Assembly (NCBI GenBank): GCA_018434685.1
Contig: JAHDOV010000003.1
Coordinates: 340,302-404,301, forward strand
Source of the DNA: Deltaproteobacteria bacterium
Lineage (GTDB): Bacteria; Desulfobacterota; Desulfomonilia; UBA1062
DNA: 64,000 nucleotides
Direction: 5' to 3'
In this document: positions 41,468 to 52,545 of the stretch, in pieces
Position numbering within the stretch: the stretch's first letter is position 1
Layout of the letters: every line of letters starts with the position of its first letter
Notes under the pieces: model-generated
Told to the model about the DNA's origin: nothing
What the model saw: only the letters and a program-made list of their open reading frames with translations
Databases searched by the model: none
Position numbers and translations under genes: made by a program

Positions 41468-43642
41468 GTGGTGAGAGAAGATCAGATCGAGAACGAGGTA
41501 GAAGGTACCCTCGAGAAGATTGTCTACCGTGATGATCTCAGTGGCTGGTGTGTCCTGCGGCTGTCCGAACCGGAATCCTGTGAGATCATCACCGCGACCG
41601 GGATGTTTGTGGGCGTACAGCCCGGGGAGCGGCTCAGGATTTGGGGGAAGTGGACCGACAGCCCTGACTACGGGAGGCAGCTTCACATGGATTCATACGT
41701 GAGCCTGTCGCCCCGGACACTCGACGGGATTCAGCGGTATCTCGCCTCCGGGCTCATCGACGGAATCGGCGAAGAAATGTCCAGGAGGCTCGTGGGGGCG
41801 TTCGGCCTGGATCTCCTCGAGATCATGGACTCTCACCCACAACGGCTGACAGAGGTCGCAGGAATCGGGAGGGTGAGGGCGGGCAAGATCACCAGGGCCT
41901 GGAGACAGCACCGAGAGATCAAGGAGATCATGATCTTTCTCCAGTCCCATGGTATTCCCGCCGGCTACGCGGCAAGGATCATCAGGGCGTACGGTAAGAA
42001 GGCCATGACGGTCATAACCGAGAATCCGTACCGCCTCTGCAGAGATGTCTTCGGTATCGGCTTCAAGACAGCAGACAAGATCGCAGGGTGCCTCGGGGTA
42101 GATACCCTCTCCCCCCAGCGTGCCAGGGCAGGTCTTCTCTACGTTCTCGGCACCTTTTGTGAGAAGGGACATATGTGCTACCCCTGCGGGGCACTGGTGG
42201 AGGAGGCAGAGGGTATCCTCCGGATCCCTCCATCCCTTGTGCAGGAGGCCCTCGAGGCACTCAGGAGTGAAGAGCAGGTCGTTGTCGAGCAGAGAGGAAC
42301 CGAGACGCTTGTGTATCTCAAGGCCCTGCATGATGCGGAAGCAGGGATCGCCTGCATCCTGCAGAAGTTTCTGGATGCAGAAGCCCGCTCGATTTCTTTA
42401 GAGAGCGCCAGCGCCCTCTCCTGGTTCGAGTCCAGAGGTCAGATCACCCTGGCACCCGAGCAGCGCCATGCCATAACCGCGGCAATAGAGAAGAAGGCCC
42501 TGGTGGTCACCGGGGGGCCCGGCACGGGAAAGACCACCCTGATCAAGGGCATCATCTCGATATTCGAGAGAGAGGGCTCCCGCATACACCTGTGCGCGCC
42601 CACCGGCAGGGCTGCAAAACGCATGAGTGAGGCGACCGGAAGAGATGCCATGACCATACACCGCCTCTTCGAGTTCACCCCCGCTTCCATGGCCCGGGGA
42701 CAGGAACCGGCCAGGGAGCTCAAGACCGATGTGCTCATCATTGACGAGGCCTCCATGATGGACACTGTGCTTTTCTACCACGTGCTCAAAGGCCTCTCTC
42801 CCCATGCGCGGCTCATCCTCGTGGGTGACGCCGACCAGCTCCCGTCGGTCGGCCCGGGCAATGTGCTTGATGACATCATCAGTTCCGGCCTGGTCGAGAC
42901 CATACGGCTCGAGAGGATATTCCGGCAGGCGAAGAAGAGTCTGATCGTGGTGAATGCGCATCGGATAAACAAAGGACTGATGCCGTACCAGGCAAGCCCC
43001 CAGGCAGATCCGGACTATTTCTTCATAGCCCGGGACCGCCCCGAGGATGTTCTCGATGTCGTCAAGGAGCTGGTCTCGGTGAGGATTCCCCAGAGATTCG
43101 GATTCGATCCGGTAACCGACATCCAGGTGCTTTCCCCCATGCATCGCGGTATACTCGGTGTCGCGAACCTCAACGCAGAGCTGCAGAGGCTTCTCAATTC
43201 ATCCGGAAAGGCTCTCTCGAGGGGGTCGCTCCGGCTGTGTCAAGGAGACAAGGTGATGCAGATCCGGAACAATTACGATCTGGGGGTGTTCAATGGGGAT
43301 ACGGGGAAGATCGCCTGTGTTGACGCGGCAAACAAGATGCTCGACGTGGACTTCGACGGCAGACGGCTCAGGTACGAGAGTGAGGATCTCGATGAGCTCA
43401 CCCTGGCGTATGCCTGTTCCATTCACAAGGCACAGGGCAATGAATATCCTGCGGTGGTGGTCGTCCTGCATACGCAACACTATATCATGCTGCAGAGAAA
43501 TCTGTTATATACTGCGGTGACGAGGGGGAAATCCCTGGTGGTCGTGGTGGGAAACACAAAGGCCCTGGCCATAGCGACCGCCGGCATGACCAGGGCACAG
43601 AGATACACCATGCTCGCCGAGCGGCTCAGAAACCCCTGCTGA
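41468..43642 (+). CDS. recD2: RecD2-type ATP-dependent DNA helicase
   Basis: 724-residue superfamily-1B helicase. The N-terminal part (about 1-330) holds helix-hairpin-helix-like motifs (VAGIGRVRAGKITRAW, GIGFKTADKIAGCLGV) typical of RecD2. The motor has Walker A VTGGPGTGKTTLIKG (near 350), motif II VLIIDEASMMD, motif III LILVGDADQLPSVGPG and motif V/VI TLAYACSIHKAQGNEYPAVV. RecD2 unwinds DNA 5'-3' outside RecBCD, consistent with no recB or recC here. Start is GTG at 41468, with another GTG directly after it. Confidence 0.94.
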   Translation: MVREDQIENEVEGTLEKIVYRDDLSGWCVLRLSEPESCEIITATGMFVGVQPGERLRIWGKWTDSPDYGRQLHMDSYVSLSPRTLDGIQRYLASGLIDGIGEEMSRRLVGAFGLDLLEIMDSHPQRLTEVAGIGRVRAGKITRAWRQHREIKEIMIFLQSHGIPAGYAARIIRAYGKKAMTVITENPYRLCRDVFGIGFKTADKIAGCLGVDTLSPQRARAGLLYVLGTFCEKGHMCYPCGALVEEAEGILRIPPSLVQEALEALRSEEQVVVEQRGTETLVYLKALHDAEAGIACILQKFLDAEARSISLESASALSWFESRGQITLAPEQRHAITAAIEKKALVVTGGPGTGKTTLIKGIISIFEREGSRIHLCAPTGRAAKRMSEATGRDAMTIHRLFEFTPASMARGQEPARELKTDVLIIDEASMMDTVLFYHVLKGLSPHARLILVGDADQLPSVGPGNVLDDIISSGLVETIRLERIFRQAKKSLIVVNAHRINKGLMPYQASPQADPDYFFIARDRPEDVLDVVKELVSVRIPQRFGFDPVTDIQVLSPMHRGILGVANLNAELQRLLNSSGKALSRGSLRLCQGDKVMQIRNNYDLGVFNGDTGKIACVDAANKMLDVDFDGRRLRYESEDLDELTLAYACSIHKAQGNEYPAVVVVLHTQHYIMLQRNLLYTAVTRGKSLVVVVGNTKALAIATAGMTRAQRYTMLAERLRNPC

Positions 43643-43669
43643 GTGGGGAAGAGATCAGGATATCTTGGA

Positions 43670-44710
43670 ATGGCTACGGAAAAACCGGTGACAGAACAGT
43701 ATCAGGCAGATGCCTTCTCCCGGAGGAAGGACGATCTGCTCGTCATTCACGATCTGCACACCCATTTCTTTACCCCTGACGGGGTGGTCAGGGCCCTCGA
43801 CGGTGTAGACCTGCGGCTCAAGAAGGGCACGACCCTCGGGCTGGTGGGAGAATCCGGATGCGGGAAGACGGTTCTCGCTCTGTCTATCCTGCGTCTGATA
43901 CAGGATCCCCCCGGCAGGATTGTCAAGGGGAGCATCATCTTTGAGGGGACCGATCTCCTGGGTCTCGACGAGCAGGAAATCAGGAAGATCCGCGGCAACA
44001 AGATATCCATGATCTTTCAGGAACCCATGACGTCTCTCAATCCGGTATTTACCATAGGAGCTCAGATAGCAGAGGTGATCCTGCTCCACCAGCGTCACAG
44101 GGCGTCAACGAAGGGCCAGGCGATGGACATGGCGGTGGAGATGCTCAAGATGGTCGGCATCTCCTCTCCTGCCAGACGGATCAACGACTATCCCCATCAG
44201 CTCAGCGGCGGGATGTGCCAGCGGGTCATGATTGCCATGGCCCTGGCATGCAGGCCGTCTCTCATGATAGCCGACGAGCCCACGACCGCGCTTGATGTAA
44301 CCACCCAGGCGCAGATCCTCTGTCTTATGAAGGACCTCAAGGACGAGATCGACACCTCCATTCTCCTGGTTACCCACGACCTTGGCGTTGTAGCGCAGTC
44401 GTGTCAGGAGGTTGCCGTCATGTACACGGGCAATGTCGTGGAGTATGCCCTGGTGGAGGATATCTTCGCCCTGCCCCTGCATCCCTATACCAAGGGGCTC
44501 ATGAGGGCGATTCCCAGGATCGGCGCACGCCAGGAGGGGAAAACGCTCCACGCGATTGCCGGGAATGTGCCCACGGTAAGAGACATGCCCAAGGGGTGCA
44601 CCTTTCACAACAGATGCCCCGAGGTCATGGACATCTGCCGCACGGAATATCCCCCGGTATTTCGCCCGAAGGCAGACCACGTCGTGCGGTGCTGGAGGTA
44701 TGTAAACTGA
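43670..44710 (+). CDS. oppD: Oligopeptide/dipeptide ABC transporter ATP-binding protein (OppD/DppD)
   Basis: 346-residue ABC ATPase. Walker [18 protein letters not shown], signature [19 protein letters not shown] (Cys where Arg is usual), Walker [16 protein letters not shown]-loop [12 protein letters not shown]. The C-terminal oligopeptide-transport tail has the cysteines of [20 protein letters not shown]. The ATG at 43670 is used; an upstream GTG in the same frame lacks family similarity. It is followed directly by oppF, but no permease or binding-protein gene adjoins, so its membrane partners must be elsewhere. Confidence 0.92.
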   Translation: MATEKPVTEQYQADAFSRRKDDLLVIHDLHTHFFTPDGVVRALDGVDLRLKKGTTLGLVGESGCGKTVLALSILRLIQDPPGRIVKGSIIFEGTDLLGLDEQEIRKIRGNKISMIFQEPMTSLNPVFTIGAQIAEVILLHQRHRASTKGQAMDMAVEMLKMVGISSPARRINDYPHQLSGGMCQRVMIAMALACRPSLMIADEPTTALDVTTQAQILCLMKDLKDEIDTSILLVTHDLGVVAQSCQEVAVMYTGNVVEYALVEDIFALPLHPYTKGLMRAIPRIGARQEGKTLHAIAGNVPTVRDMPKGCTFHNRCPEVMDICRTEYPPVFRPKADHVVRCWRYVN

Positions 44711-45693
44711 TGGAGAATCTCCTCCAGGTGCGGGGGCTGCGGAAGTCCTTTGCCATAAGGTCAGGTATTTTCAGGAAGACGACAGGACACGTGCAGGCCG
44801 TCGACGGGGTGGACCTGGATGTGCACCCGAACGAGACCCTCGGCCTCGTGGGGGAATCGGGCTGTGGCAAGACCACGCTGGCCAAGATCATCCTGGCATT
44901 GGAAAGGCCGGATTCCGGCAGCGTCGTCTTTGACGGAACGGACATTCACTCGGCAAGGGGGCAGGCGCTCGAGCATGTACGAAGGGGCATCCAGGTCATA
45001 TTCCAGGATCCCTTCGGGTCGCTGAATCCGAGGAAAAAGGTCGCCTCCATCATTGCCGAGCCCATGATTATCCACAAGGTCGGTTCGAAGGCGCAGCGAT
45101 ACGACCGGTCTGCCGAGCTTCTCAAGCTGGTGGGGCTCAGCACGGATATGCTGGGCAGATACCCGCATGAATTCTCCGGGGGGCAGCGCCAGCGGATTTG
45201 CATCGCACGGGCCATGGCGGTCAATCCACGTCTCCTGGTATGTGATGAGCCCGTATCCGCGCTCGATGTATCGATACAGGCACAGGTGATCAATCTCCTG
45301 GTGGAGCTGCAGGCCGAGCTCAAGTTGTCCTATATCTTCATCTCCCACGATCTCTCCGTCGTCGGGTACATATCGCACCGCATCGCCGTGATGTACCGGG
45401 GACAGATTGTCGAGCTTGCCGATGCTCAGGAACTGTTCGACAACCCCCTGCATCCCTATACCCGCTGCCTCATGGATGCCGTTCCGGAGCCAGTGCCCGG
45501 AAAGATCGCGGCTGCAGCCCACGTGAGAGGGGATGAAGATTCGGTCTTGTTTCCCGCACGCGGATGTGCCTTCGGCAGTTCCTGCCCCTATCGCGAAGAG
45601 CCGTGTACGCGGGAAAAGCCGGTGCTCGCAGAGGCACTTCATGGGCATTATGTGGCGTGTCACCAGCACATCCCTCCTGATGAACAGGCATGA
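44710..45693 (+). CDS. oppF: Oligopeptide/dipeptide ABC transporter ATP-binding protein (OppF/DppF)
   Basis: 327-residue ABC ATPase, partner of OppD. Walker [21 protein letters not shown], signature [20 protein letters not shown], Walker [20 protein letters not shown]-loop [12 protein letters not shown]. The C-terminal tail has [20 protein letters not shown], the Cys pattern of peptide-transport ATPases. The ATG shares its A with the last base of the oppD stop (TGATG), so the two subunits are made in step. A strong hairpin follows the gene. Confidence 0.92.
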   Translation: MENLLQVRGLRKSFAIRSGIFRKTTGHVQAVDGVDLDVHPNETLGLVGESGCGKTTLAKIILALERPDSGSVVFDGTDIHSARGQALEHVRRGIQVIFQDPFGSLNPRKKVASIIAEPMIIHKVGSKAQRYDRSAELLKLVGLSTDMLGRYPHEFSGGQRQRICIARAMAVNPRLLVCDEPVSALDVSIQAQVINLLVELQAELKLSYIFISHDLSVVGYISHRIAVMYRGQIVELADAQELFDNPLHPYTRCLMDAVPEPVPGKIAAAAHVRGDEDSVLFPARGCAFGSSCPYREEPCTREKPVLAEALHGHYVACHQHIPPDEQA

Positions 45694-45703
45694 CCGGGAT
45701 GAC

Positions 45704-45737
45704 CCGGCCCGGGAGAAAGCTCCTGGCGTTGGGCCGG
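45704..45737 (+). terminator. Stem-loop after oppF
   Basis: Outer arms CCGGCCC (45704-45710) and GGGCCGG (45731-45737), with an inner GGAG/CTCC pair around an AAAG loop. It starts 11 bases after the oppF stop and ends transcription of the recD2-oppDF group before the rpsT promoter. No U-tract. Confidence 0.5.
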
Positions 45738-45818
45738 CAGGGGTTCCTCAGGGTGAACTACAGCACCGGGGAATTTATCTTTCCTGCGCACCCTTCATAG
45801 ACAGCTCGTACAAATGAC

Positions 45819-45847
45819 TTGACATATGAGGTAAGCGTAGCTAATAA
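45819..45847 (+). promoter_or_regulatory. Sigma-70-type promoter for rpsT
   Basis: Perfect TTGACA (45819-45824), 17-base spacer and an A/T-only -10 region TAATAA (45842-45847). Transcription would start near 45854, leaving a short leader of about 35 bases with the site AAAGGAGGAA before the ATG. Confidence 0.55.
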
Positions 45848-45887
45848 CAATCACCTCGGAAAAGAGATAAAGGAGGAATATAAATAC

Positions 45888-46154
45888 ATGGCCAATCATC
45901 CCTCGGCCCTCAAAAGGCAGAGACAAGACAAGAAGAGAAGACTGAGAAACAAGAGCTACCGGTCCACCATTAATACGACCGTTAAGAAGATATTCTCATC
46001 TGTTGATGACAAAGATATGGACGGCACACAGCAGAATTTCAAACAGGCTATTGCCATTTTGGACAGTGCGGTAAACAAAGGTGTCCTGCACCGGAAGACC
46101 GCGTCCAGAAGAATATCCCGGCTGACGAAAAGGGTCAACGCACTGAATTCGTAG
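45888..46154 (+). CDS. rpsT: 30S ribosomal protein S20
   Basis: 88-residue S20, a primary 16S rRNA-binding protein. The N-terminus MANHPSALKRQRQDKKRRLR is diagnostic, followed by TINTTVKKIFSSV and the C-terminal GVLHRKTASRRISRLTKRVN. The start at 45888 has AAAGGAGGAA nine bases before it; upstream in-frame codons are leader. Convergent with holA (12-bp gap). Confidence 0.97.
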   Translation: MANHPSALKRQRQDKKRRLRNKSYRSTINTTVKKIFSSVDDKDMDGTQQNFKQAIAILDSAVNKGVLHRKTASRRISRLTKRVNALNS

Positions 46155-46166
46155 GCCCGGCTTCTT

Positions 46167-47144
46167 TCAGGGGCGTCCTGAATCCTGATTCCTGCCTGCA
46201 ATGGACAGCGGGGCTATTGCTTCGCTCAAAGAAGCCCAAGCATGGAATGTTCGTCCCGACTTCAGGCCCCCTTCGATAAGGCGTATGTCTCTCAGCAGGT
46301 CTTTGAGCCGGGACCTGCTCCATGATGATCTGCGTGCGAGGATCTTCTTCTCCACGAACGGATGTACGCCTGCCTTCTTATCCTGACACCCGAAGAGTAC
46401 CTGATAATGCTGCAGGATTGCATTCTCAATCCGCGATATGATTTCCAGTTCGGGAATTCCCGAGGTCTCAAGCTCATGGAGCCTGAAGAGGGTGTCCTTT
46501 TTCCTGTCGAAGAGAGAATCCATGAAGGCAAATATGGATGGTTCATGGGAGCGCATGACCAGGTATTCAACGTCCTGTGAGGTGATGGTGGGTCGCGACC
46601 CCGCATACAGTGAGAGTTTTTCGATCTCGGTTGCGATGAACCAGGTGTTCCCTCCGGTGATGTCCGTGAGCAGGAAGGCGGCATCTTTATCGATCTTTTT
46701 GCCGTGGAGCTTGACCCTGTTCTGAACCCACTCGATGAGTGCTGCTCCCTTGAGGAGATCGAACCTGAGAATATCCACATTCTTCGGGACCTGCCGCACG
46801 AGCTTCTTGTCCTCTTTCTGGCCTTCCATGGTCATGATCAGCGTGGTGGACTCGGAGGGATTCCCTGCATATGCGAAGATCTTTTCCCGGGCCTTTGCCG
46901 TGAGCTTGTGGATGTTCCTCGCGACGATCAGTCTCCTGTCCGAGAGAAAAGGCATGGTGTTGCACAGATCGATGACCTCTTCGGTGTTCAGGCCTTCCTC
47001 TGCGTTAAAGCAGGCGTAGTTCATGGATGCGTTCTCCCCCAGCGATGTCCGTATGGATGAGAGTTGTTCCTCGAGGAGAAAGGTTTCTTCTCCCACGAAC
47101 AGGTAGGTGCTCTTCAGGGGGTGGTGTGTATGGTGAAGGGTCAT
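46167..47144 (-). CDS. holA: DNA polymerase III subunit delta
   Basis: 325-residue HolA, the clamp-loader subunit that opens the beta clamp. The AAA+-like N-terminal part is seen in STYLFVGEETFLLEEQLSSI and MPFLSDRRLIVARNIHKL; the linker has DLLKGAALIEWVQNRVK; the C-terminal collar has ASLSEAIAPL. The Met at 47144 overlaps the lptE stop (ATGA), and the family homology starts shortly after. The order leuS-lptE-holA-rpsT(convergent) is common in proteobacteria, which supports the calls. Confidence 0.93.
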   Translation of the reverse strand: MTLHHTHHPLKSTYLFVGEETFLLEEQLSSIRTSLGENASMNYACFNAEEGLNTEEVIDLCNTMPFLSDRRLIVARNIHKLTAKAREKIFAYAGNPSESTTLIMTMEGQKEDKKLVRQVPKNVDILRFDLLKGAALIEWVQNRVKLHGKKIDKDAAFLLTDITGGNTWFIATEIEKLSLYAGSRPTITSQDVEYLVMRSHEPSIFAFMDSLFDRKKDTLFRLHELETSGIPELEIISRIENAILQHYQVLFGCQDKKAGVHPFVEKKILARRSSWSRSRLKDLLRDIRLIEGGLKSGRTFHAWASLSEAIAPLSIAGRNQDSGRP

Positions 47145-47614
47145 AGGCTCAGCGACGCCAGTGCAAGCGCTATCTGAAGGGAGACAGCCGAGCATGCCTC
47201 ATCGAGTGCATCTTCGGGCTGGCCTCCCTGGGAATAGGTCCCGTCATCGGTGAAGGTCGACGACCACACCTTTTTCCCCTGGGCATCCAGGAGCTGTGCC
47301 GTTACCTGGATGGTGAGCCTGTAGCGATCCGTGGCCGAGAGCGAGGTGGAGGTTATGGTCTGCCGTGACGTGGAGGCCAGGGTGCATCGCAATACCGGAA
47401 TATCGGCCTTCGATTCGAGCATGCCCATGGACGAGAGTGTCTCTTCGAGATGAGAGTCCAGGATCATCCCGGCCTCCCTGAGCGTTGTCCGGTTGGCGCT
47501 GGGCTCCAGTTCGACCTTGACTGCCTGTGCATTCCTGTCAAGGACAAAGGAATAGCCGCAACCCCAAAGGCTAATGAGGGACAGCAATAATATTAATGAT
47601 CTTATTCGGAACAT
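47141..47614 (-). CDS. lptE: LPS-assembly lipoprotein LptE
   Basis: 157-residue lipoprotein with signal peptide [20 protein letters not shown] (lipobox SLWGC). The mature part has the LptE pattern of a small beta/alpha domain, including [39 protein letters not shown] and the C-terminal helix. LptE plugs the LptD barrel in the outer membrane during LPS export, indicating a Gram-negative envelope. Its position between leuS and holA is the usual one. The gene begins inside leuS (44-bp overlap). Confidence 0.88.
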   Translation of the reverse strand: MFRIRSLILLLSLISLWGCGYSFVLDRNAQAVKVELEPSANRTTLREAGMILDSHLEETLSSMGMLESKADIPVLRCTLASTSRQTITSTSLSATDRYRLTIQVTAQLLDAQGKKVWSSTFTDDGTYSQGGQPEDALDEACSAVSLQIALALASLSL

Positions 47615-50057
47615 AGATAATCCTTTTTATCGATGCCCCCTCGATGAAGCGTCTCACGTTCGAATCATCCAATGCCTTTGCCTCCACCTCGGACTGGTCT
47701 TCATCTTTCGGCATGGTAATGGTCGTCCTGAGTTTTCCGTTGACCTGGACCGCAATGGTTGTCTCGGTCTGTTCACACCACCTTGGATCATAGCCCGGCC
47801 AGGGGACGTTGAAGAGCATCTCGTCGTTATTGAGGATCTGCCACAATTCCTGGGCAATGTGAGGGACGAACGGGGAGAGCATGACCACCAGGGCGTCAAC
47901 CGCCTCTTTTATGGTGGAGAACTCCTCCGGGGTGGATGCCGCATCCCTGATCTTGTAGATATCGTTCACCAGTTCCATCATGGCTGCTATCGCGGTGTTG
48001 AACCTGAAGCGCTTGTCGATGTCTTCGGTGACCTTCTTGATGGTCTGGTGGAGCTTCCTCTTGAGGGGTTCCATGGAGGGGACAGCCTCGTCGGAGCTGT
48101 TCCCTGCGGCAAGAAGCTGTTCTTTCGAATCCGCCACGAGCCTCCAGAGTCTTCCCAGGAACCTGAATGCACCCTCGATGCCCTTGTCGCTCCAGTCCAA
48201 GTCTTTCTCGGGCGGCGCTGCAAACAGGCAGAAGAGACGGGTTGCGTCTGCGCCGTAGTTGCTGATGAGTGCCTCGGGATCCACGACATTGCCTTTGGAC
48301 TTGGACATCTTGGCGCCATCCTTGATCACCATGCCCTGGGTGAGGAGTTTCGCAAAGGGTTCTCCCAGGTCGATGTACCCGAGATCCCTGAGCACCTTGG
48401 TGTAGAAGCGTGCATACAACAGGTGCAGGATGGCATGCTCGATGCCTCCTATGTACTGGTCAACGGGCATCCAGTAATCGACCTCGCCCCTGTCGAAGGC
48501 CTTGTCCGGGTGGTTCGGGCTGCAGTAGCGGATAAAGTACCAGGACGACTCCACGAATGTGTCCATGGTATCGGTCTCCCTCCTGGCCTTGCCGCCGCAG
48601 ACCGGACAGCTCGTATTCACGAAGGACTCTGCCTGTGCGATAGGAGAGATGCCTGTTCCGGATATATCGATGTTTTCCGGCAGGATCACCGGGAGATCCT
48701 TTATCTTTACCGGCACGGTTCCGCAGTGCTCGCAGTGGACCATGGGGATCGGTGCCCCCCAGTAACGCTGCCGTGATATGCCCCAGTCTCGCAGGCGGAA
48801 GTTTACGGTGGCTTCTCCCCTGCCCAGTGTGCTGAGGTGTGCGGTGATGTTCTCGATGGCCTCGACGTTGGGCATGCCGTTGAACCGGTCCGAATTGACC
48901 AGCACCCCCTCTCCCTCCCAGGCGCAGTCCATGGTCCCTCCGTCAAGTTCTTCCCCTTCCGGCTGTATGACCACGATGATGGGGAGATCGTACTTCTTGG
49001 CGAACTCGAAGTCTCTCTGGTCGTGGGAGGGGACTGCCATTACCGCTCCGGTACCGTAGTCATACAGGACGAAATTGGCCACGAAGATGGGCATCTTCGA
49101 GCCGGTAACGGGATTTATGCAGTATCTTCCGGTAAAGACCCCCTCTTTTTCATAGAGATCCGATACGCGGGTATAGGTGTCCACCTTGAGGGTCTTGTCC
49201 GCAAACTCCCTGACCGGGCCTTCCTGATCGGTTCCTGCCGAGAGGGTCTTCACGCGGGGATGTTCCGGGGCAAGGCTCATGAACGTTGCACCGTAGAGGG
49301 TGTCCGGCCGGGTCGTGAACACCTCGATGTCTTCCGTGCTCCCCTCGATCTGGAAGCGGATAAGGGTCCCGGTGCTTCTGCCGATCCAGTTGCGCTGCAT
49401 GCTGAGTACGCGTTCGGGCCATCCATCCTTGAGTTTTTCGATATCGTCAAGTAATTCCTGGGCATACCGGGTGATCCTGAAGAACCACTGATCGTGTTCC
49501 TTGAGATAAACCTGGGACCCGCAACGCCAGCACTGACCTCCCTCCACCTGTTCGTTTGCCAGCACTGTCTTGCATTTGTCGCACCAGTTCAGGAATGTCC
49601 GGTCCTTGTACACCAGGCCCTTTTCAAACATCTTTATGAAGAAAAGCTGCTCCCACCGGTAATAGTCCTGATCGCAGGTGGCGATCTCCCGGTCCCAGTC
49701 ATAGCTGAAGCCCAGTTTTCTGAGCTGGGTTCTCATGTAGGCTATATTCTCGTAGGTCCATTTCTTGGGGTGGATTCTGCTGGCTATGGCGGCGTTCTCG
49801 GCAGGCAGGCCGAAGGCGTCCCATCCCATGGGGTGCAGCACGTTGAACCCGTTCATCTTCTTGTATCTGGCAACAACATCACCGATGGTATAGTTGCGGA
49901 CATGGCCCATGTGAATACGTCCGGAGGGGTAGGGAAACATCTCCAGCAGGTAATATTTCGGCTTGCTGCGATCAGCTTCCACCTTGAAGAGACTGATATC
50001 ATCCCAGTGTTTCTGCCATTTGGATTCAATAGACTGTGGGTTGTAGTCCGTGGTCAT
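47571..50057 (-). CDS. leuS: Leucyl-tRNA synthetase
   Basis: 828-residue class I synthetase. The HIGH motif is [13 protein letters not shown], the KMSKS loop is [15 protein letters not shown], and the CP1 editing domain contains the [12 protein letters not shown] threonine-rich region. The zinc-site cysteines are seen in [17 protein letters not shown]. The start [18 protein letters not shown] is 17 codons inside the longest frame and fits the family. The 3' end overlaps lptE. Confidence 0.96.
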   Translation of the reverse strand: MTTDYNPQSIESKWQKHWDDISLFKVEADRSKPKYYLLEMFPYPSGRIHMGHVRNYTIGDVVARYKKMNGFNVLHPMGWDAFGLPAENAAIASRIHPKKWTYENIAYMRTQLRKLGFSYDWDREIATCDQDYYRWEQLFFIKMFEKGLVYKDRTFLNWCDKCKTVLANEQVEGGQCWRCGSQVYLKEHDQWFFRITRYAQELLDDIEKLKDGWPERVLSMQRNWIGRSTGTLIRFQIEGSTEDIEVFTTRPDTLYGATFMSLAPEHPRVKTLSAGTDQEGPVREFADKTLKVDTYTRVSDLYEKEGVFTGRYCINPVTGSKMPIFVANFVLYDYGTGAVMAVPSHDQRDFEFAKKYDLPIIVVIQPEGEELDGGTMDCAWEGEGVLVNSDRFNGMPNVEAIENITAHLSTLGRGEATVNFRLRDWGISRQRYWGAPIPMVHCEHCGTVPVKIKDLPVILPENIDISGTGISPIAQAESFVNTSCPVCGGKARRETDTMDTFVESSWYFIRYCSPNHPDKAFDRGEVDYWMPVDQYIGGIEHAILHLLYARFYTKVLRDLGYIDLGEPFAKLLTQGMVIKDGAKMSKSKGNVVDPEALISNYGADATRLFCLFAAPPEKDLDWSDKGIEGAFRFLGRLWRLVADSKEQLLAAGNSSDEAVPSMEPLKRKLHQTIKKVTEDIDKRFRFNTAIAAMMELVNDIYKIRDAASTPEEFSTIKEAVDALVVMLSPFVPHIAQELWQILNNDEMLFNVPWPGYDPRWCEQTETTIAVQVNGKLRTTITMPKDEDQSEVEAKALDDSNVRRFIEGASIKRIIYVPNKIINIIAVPH

Positions 50058-50259
50058 CTTTGCCTCCCAGTAAATATTGGTTGTGTCCTTATCATATCCT
50101 TTCCTCAATAGTCCAGTATGGTATTGTGTATCCCGCCATATATAGTGCCTGTTTTCCTCTCCTTGCCGGCAGCGTCAGCAGGGACGTGACGAAAATCAGG
50201 GAGGGAGGCCCTTATTTCTCTTTGCATTTCATAACCATGCTGATATGAATGGCGAGAGT

Positions 50260-52545
50260 ATGAAATGGCTCAAGATTCTATTTGGTGTTGTCATTGTCCT
50301 GTGCCTCGCAGGTGGTATATGGATGTACTGGTTCATTTTCCAGGGACTCCCGTCCATTTACGAGCTCAAAAACATAGCGCCCACGAGACTCAGCAAGGTC
50401 ATAGCCGCCGAAGGGACAACCATTGCATATTTCCCGCCGGAAGGGCGGATCATCCTCAACGGCCAGGATATTCCGCTAAAGCTGAAACAGGCATTCATAG
50501 CGGCTGAGGATGCGACCTTTTATGAACATGCAGGCCTCGATCTCAAGAGGATCTTTAGCGCCCTGGTGGCAGATATCCGGGCCGCCTCATACGTGCAGGG
50601 TGCGTCCACCATTACGCAGCAGGTGGTTCGTTCGTACCTCCTGAGCAGGGAGAAGACGGTCACCAGGAAACTCAAGGAGATCGTCCTTGCCCTGCGGATC
50701 GAACAGGCCCTTTCCAAGGAGCAGATCATCAACCTCTACCTCGACCGGCTCTACCTCGGCAGCGGTGCGTACGGGGTTGGTGCTGCGGCGCTGCGCTACT
50801 TCGGGAAGGAGTGCAGGGAATTGACCCTGGGGGAGATGGCATTCCTCGCCGGTCTCGCCCCTGCCCCTGCCCGCTACTCCCCGTTGAACAATTTCCCTGC
50901 GGCGAGAACCCGGCAGAATTACGTGCTGAACCGAATGATCCAGGAGGGGTATATCACCGATACCGAGGCCTCCGATGCATTCCAGGAACCCCTGAGAATC
51001 ACCGGGGAGTCTGTTGCCCTGTTCACCCGGTATCCCTACATCTCGGATTATGTCAAGACACTGGTGGAACAGAGATACGGCGAGACGATATTCGATAAGG
51101 GTTTGAATATTCAGACCACCCTTTCTTCCCAGCTCCAGGACACCGCGATCCTTGCCATGAGGAAGGGTATCATCGATCTCGAGATGCGACAGGGCAATTA
51201 CCGGGGCACTGAAAAGGGGATCAGCCCGACACAGAAGGAGCGGATGTTCGGGTTCCAGGAAAATCAGATTGCCTGGAAGGGTCTTGAGCCCTACCGTTTC
51301 TATTGGGCAGAGGTGGTAAGTCTCACCCCCCTGATTGTGGATATCGGTGCGAAAAAGGTCGAGCTCGGCGAGGACAGCTATGCCTGGATAAACCCGAAAG
51401 GCAGCTGGAACCCTTCGGACACGTTCGAGATCTCGGATGTGATCCTGTTGTGTTACACGCCAAAAGGATTTGTCATCTCGCAGGAGCCGAAGGTTCAGGC
51501 TGCCTTGGTGGCCTTTGATCTGGAAAATTCCACGGTCCTAGCTCAGGTAGGCGGATTCGACTATTCCCAGAGCCAGTTCAACAGGGCGGTGTATGCCAAG
51601 AGACAGAGCGGCTCGGCCATAAAGCCATTTATCTATTCAGCTGCTATCGACAAGGGCCTCACCCCGGCCACGATCATCTTCGATACCCCGATAACCTACC
51701 AATCCGAGGAGGATGAGGAGATCTGGAAGCCGAAGAATTATGAGGACAAGTTCTACGGCGCTACCACGGTACGCACCGGGCTCGTTCTCTCGAGAAACGT
51801 GGTTACGATAAAGATCCTCAAGGATATCGGGCTCGGGTATACCTTATCGTACCTTCAGCGCTTCGATCTGGGCAGTGAGCTCCCGAGGGATCTTTCTCTC
51901 GCGCTGGGGTCCGGGGTCATTACCCCGTACAATCTCCTCAAGGCGTATGCAGCCTTTGCCACCTATGGCGTCCAGTTTGATCCCCACCTGATCGAGTACA
52001 TAACACAGGCCGACATAGGCCCGATATTCACCGCGAAGAACGGCCGTATCGTGGGGGATGAGCCGGGAGGGGAAAATGAGAAACGCTTAATATCGGAACA
52101 GACCGCCTATATCATCACCAATATCCTGAGCGAGGTCGTGCAGGAAGGGACCGGCTGGCGTGCCCGGGTGCTGAAGAGGCCGGTTGCAGGAAAGACGGGC
52201 ACCAGTGATGATAACCGGGATGCATGGTTTGTCGGCTACACCCCTGAGCTGCTCTGCGGCGTCTGGGTCGGGTACGACGATATGATGCCGCTGGGAGAAA
52301 ACGAGACCGGGAGCAGGGCAGCATGCCCGATCTTTGTGGATTTCATGGAGGTTGCACTCAAGGACCGACCGGTGCGTGATTTCAGGGTACCGGACGGGAT
52401 TGTGTTTGCCAGGGTTGATGTCAAGACCGGAAGGCTCGCCAATGAACGATCCGGGGATGTGCGGTTTGAGTGTTTCAAGGAAGATGCCCTGCCGCCGAAA
52501 GAACAGTCCGGGTATGACGAGCTTCTGCTCAAGGAGGTCTATTAA
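50260..52545 (+). CDS. Penicillin-binding protein 1A (bifunctional transglycosylase/transpeptidase)
   Basis: 761-residue class A PBP. One N-terminal membrane span (WLKILFGVVIVLCLAGGIWM). The GT51 domain (about 55-225) has EDATFYEHAGLDLKRI, GASTITQQVVRSYLL and LYLGSGAYGVGAAALRYFGK. The transpeptidase has the SxxK serine in RQSGSAIKPFIYS, the SxN motif LSRNVV and the KTG motif VAGKTGTSDDN. An OB-like domain lies between. Start at 50260 is favoured over a Met five codons earlier by a weak GGCGAGAG site. It overlaps the next LysM gene by one base (TAATG), implying cotranslation. Confidence 0.94.
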   Translation: MKWLKILFGVVIVLCLAGGIWMYWFIFQGLPSIYELKNIAPTRLSKVIAAEGTTIAYFPPEGRIILNGQDIPLKLKQAFIAAEDATFYEHAGLDLKRIFSALVADIRAASYVQGASTITQQVVRSYLLSREKTVTRKLKEIVLALRIEQALSKEQIINLYLDRLYLGSGAYGVGAAALRYFGKECRELTLGEMAFLAGLAPAPARYSPLNNFPAARTRQNYVLNRMIQEGYITDTEASDAFQEPLRITGESVALFTRYPYISDYVKTLVEQRYGETIFDKGLNIQTTLSSQLQDTAILAMRKGIIDLEMRQGNYRGTEKGISPTQKERMFGFQENQIAWKGLEPYRFYWAEVVSLTPLIVDIGAKKVELGEDSYAWINPKGSWNPSDTFEISDVILLCYTPKGFVISQEPKVQAALVAFDLENSTVLAQVGGFDYSQSQFNRAVYAKRQSGSAIKPFIYSAAIDKGLTPATIIFDTPITYQSEEDEEIWKPKNYEDKFYGATTVRTGLVLSRNVVTIKILKDIGLGYTLSYLQRFDLGSELPRDLSLALGSGVITPYNLLKAYAAFATYGVQFDPHLIEYITQADIGPIFTAKNGRIVGDEPGGENEKRLISEQTAYIITNILSEVVQEGTGWRARVLKRPVAGKTGTSDDNRDAWFVGYTPELLCGVWVGYDDMMPLGENETGSRAACPIFVDFMEVALKDRPVRDFRVPDGIVFARVDVKTGRLANERSGDVRFECFKEDALPPKEQSGYDELLLKEVY

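Noticed and set aside
50058-50259. T-box or leader-peptide control before leuS
   Set aside because: No T-box sequence, specifier hairpin or Leu-rich leader could be seen in the spacer.
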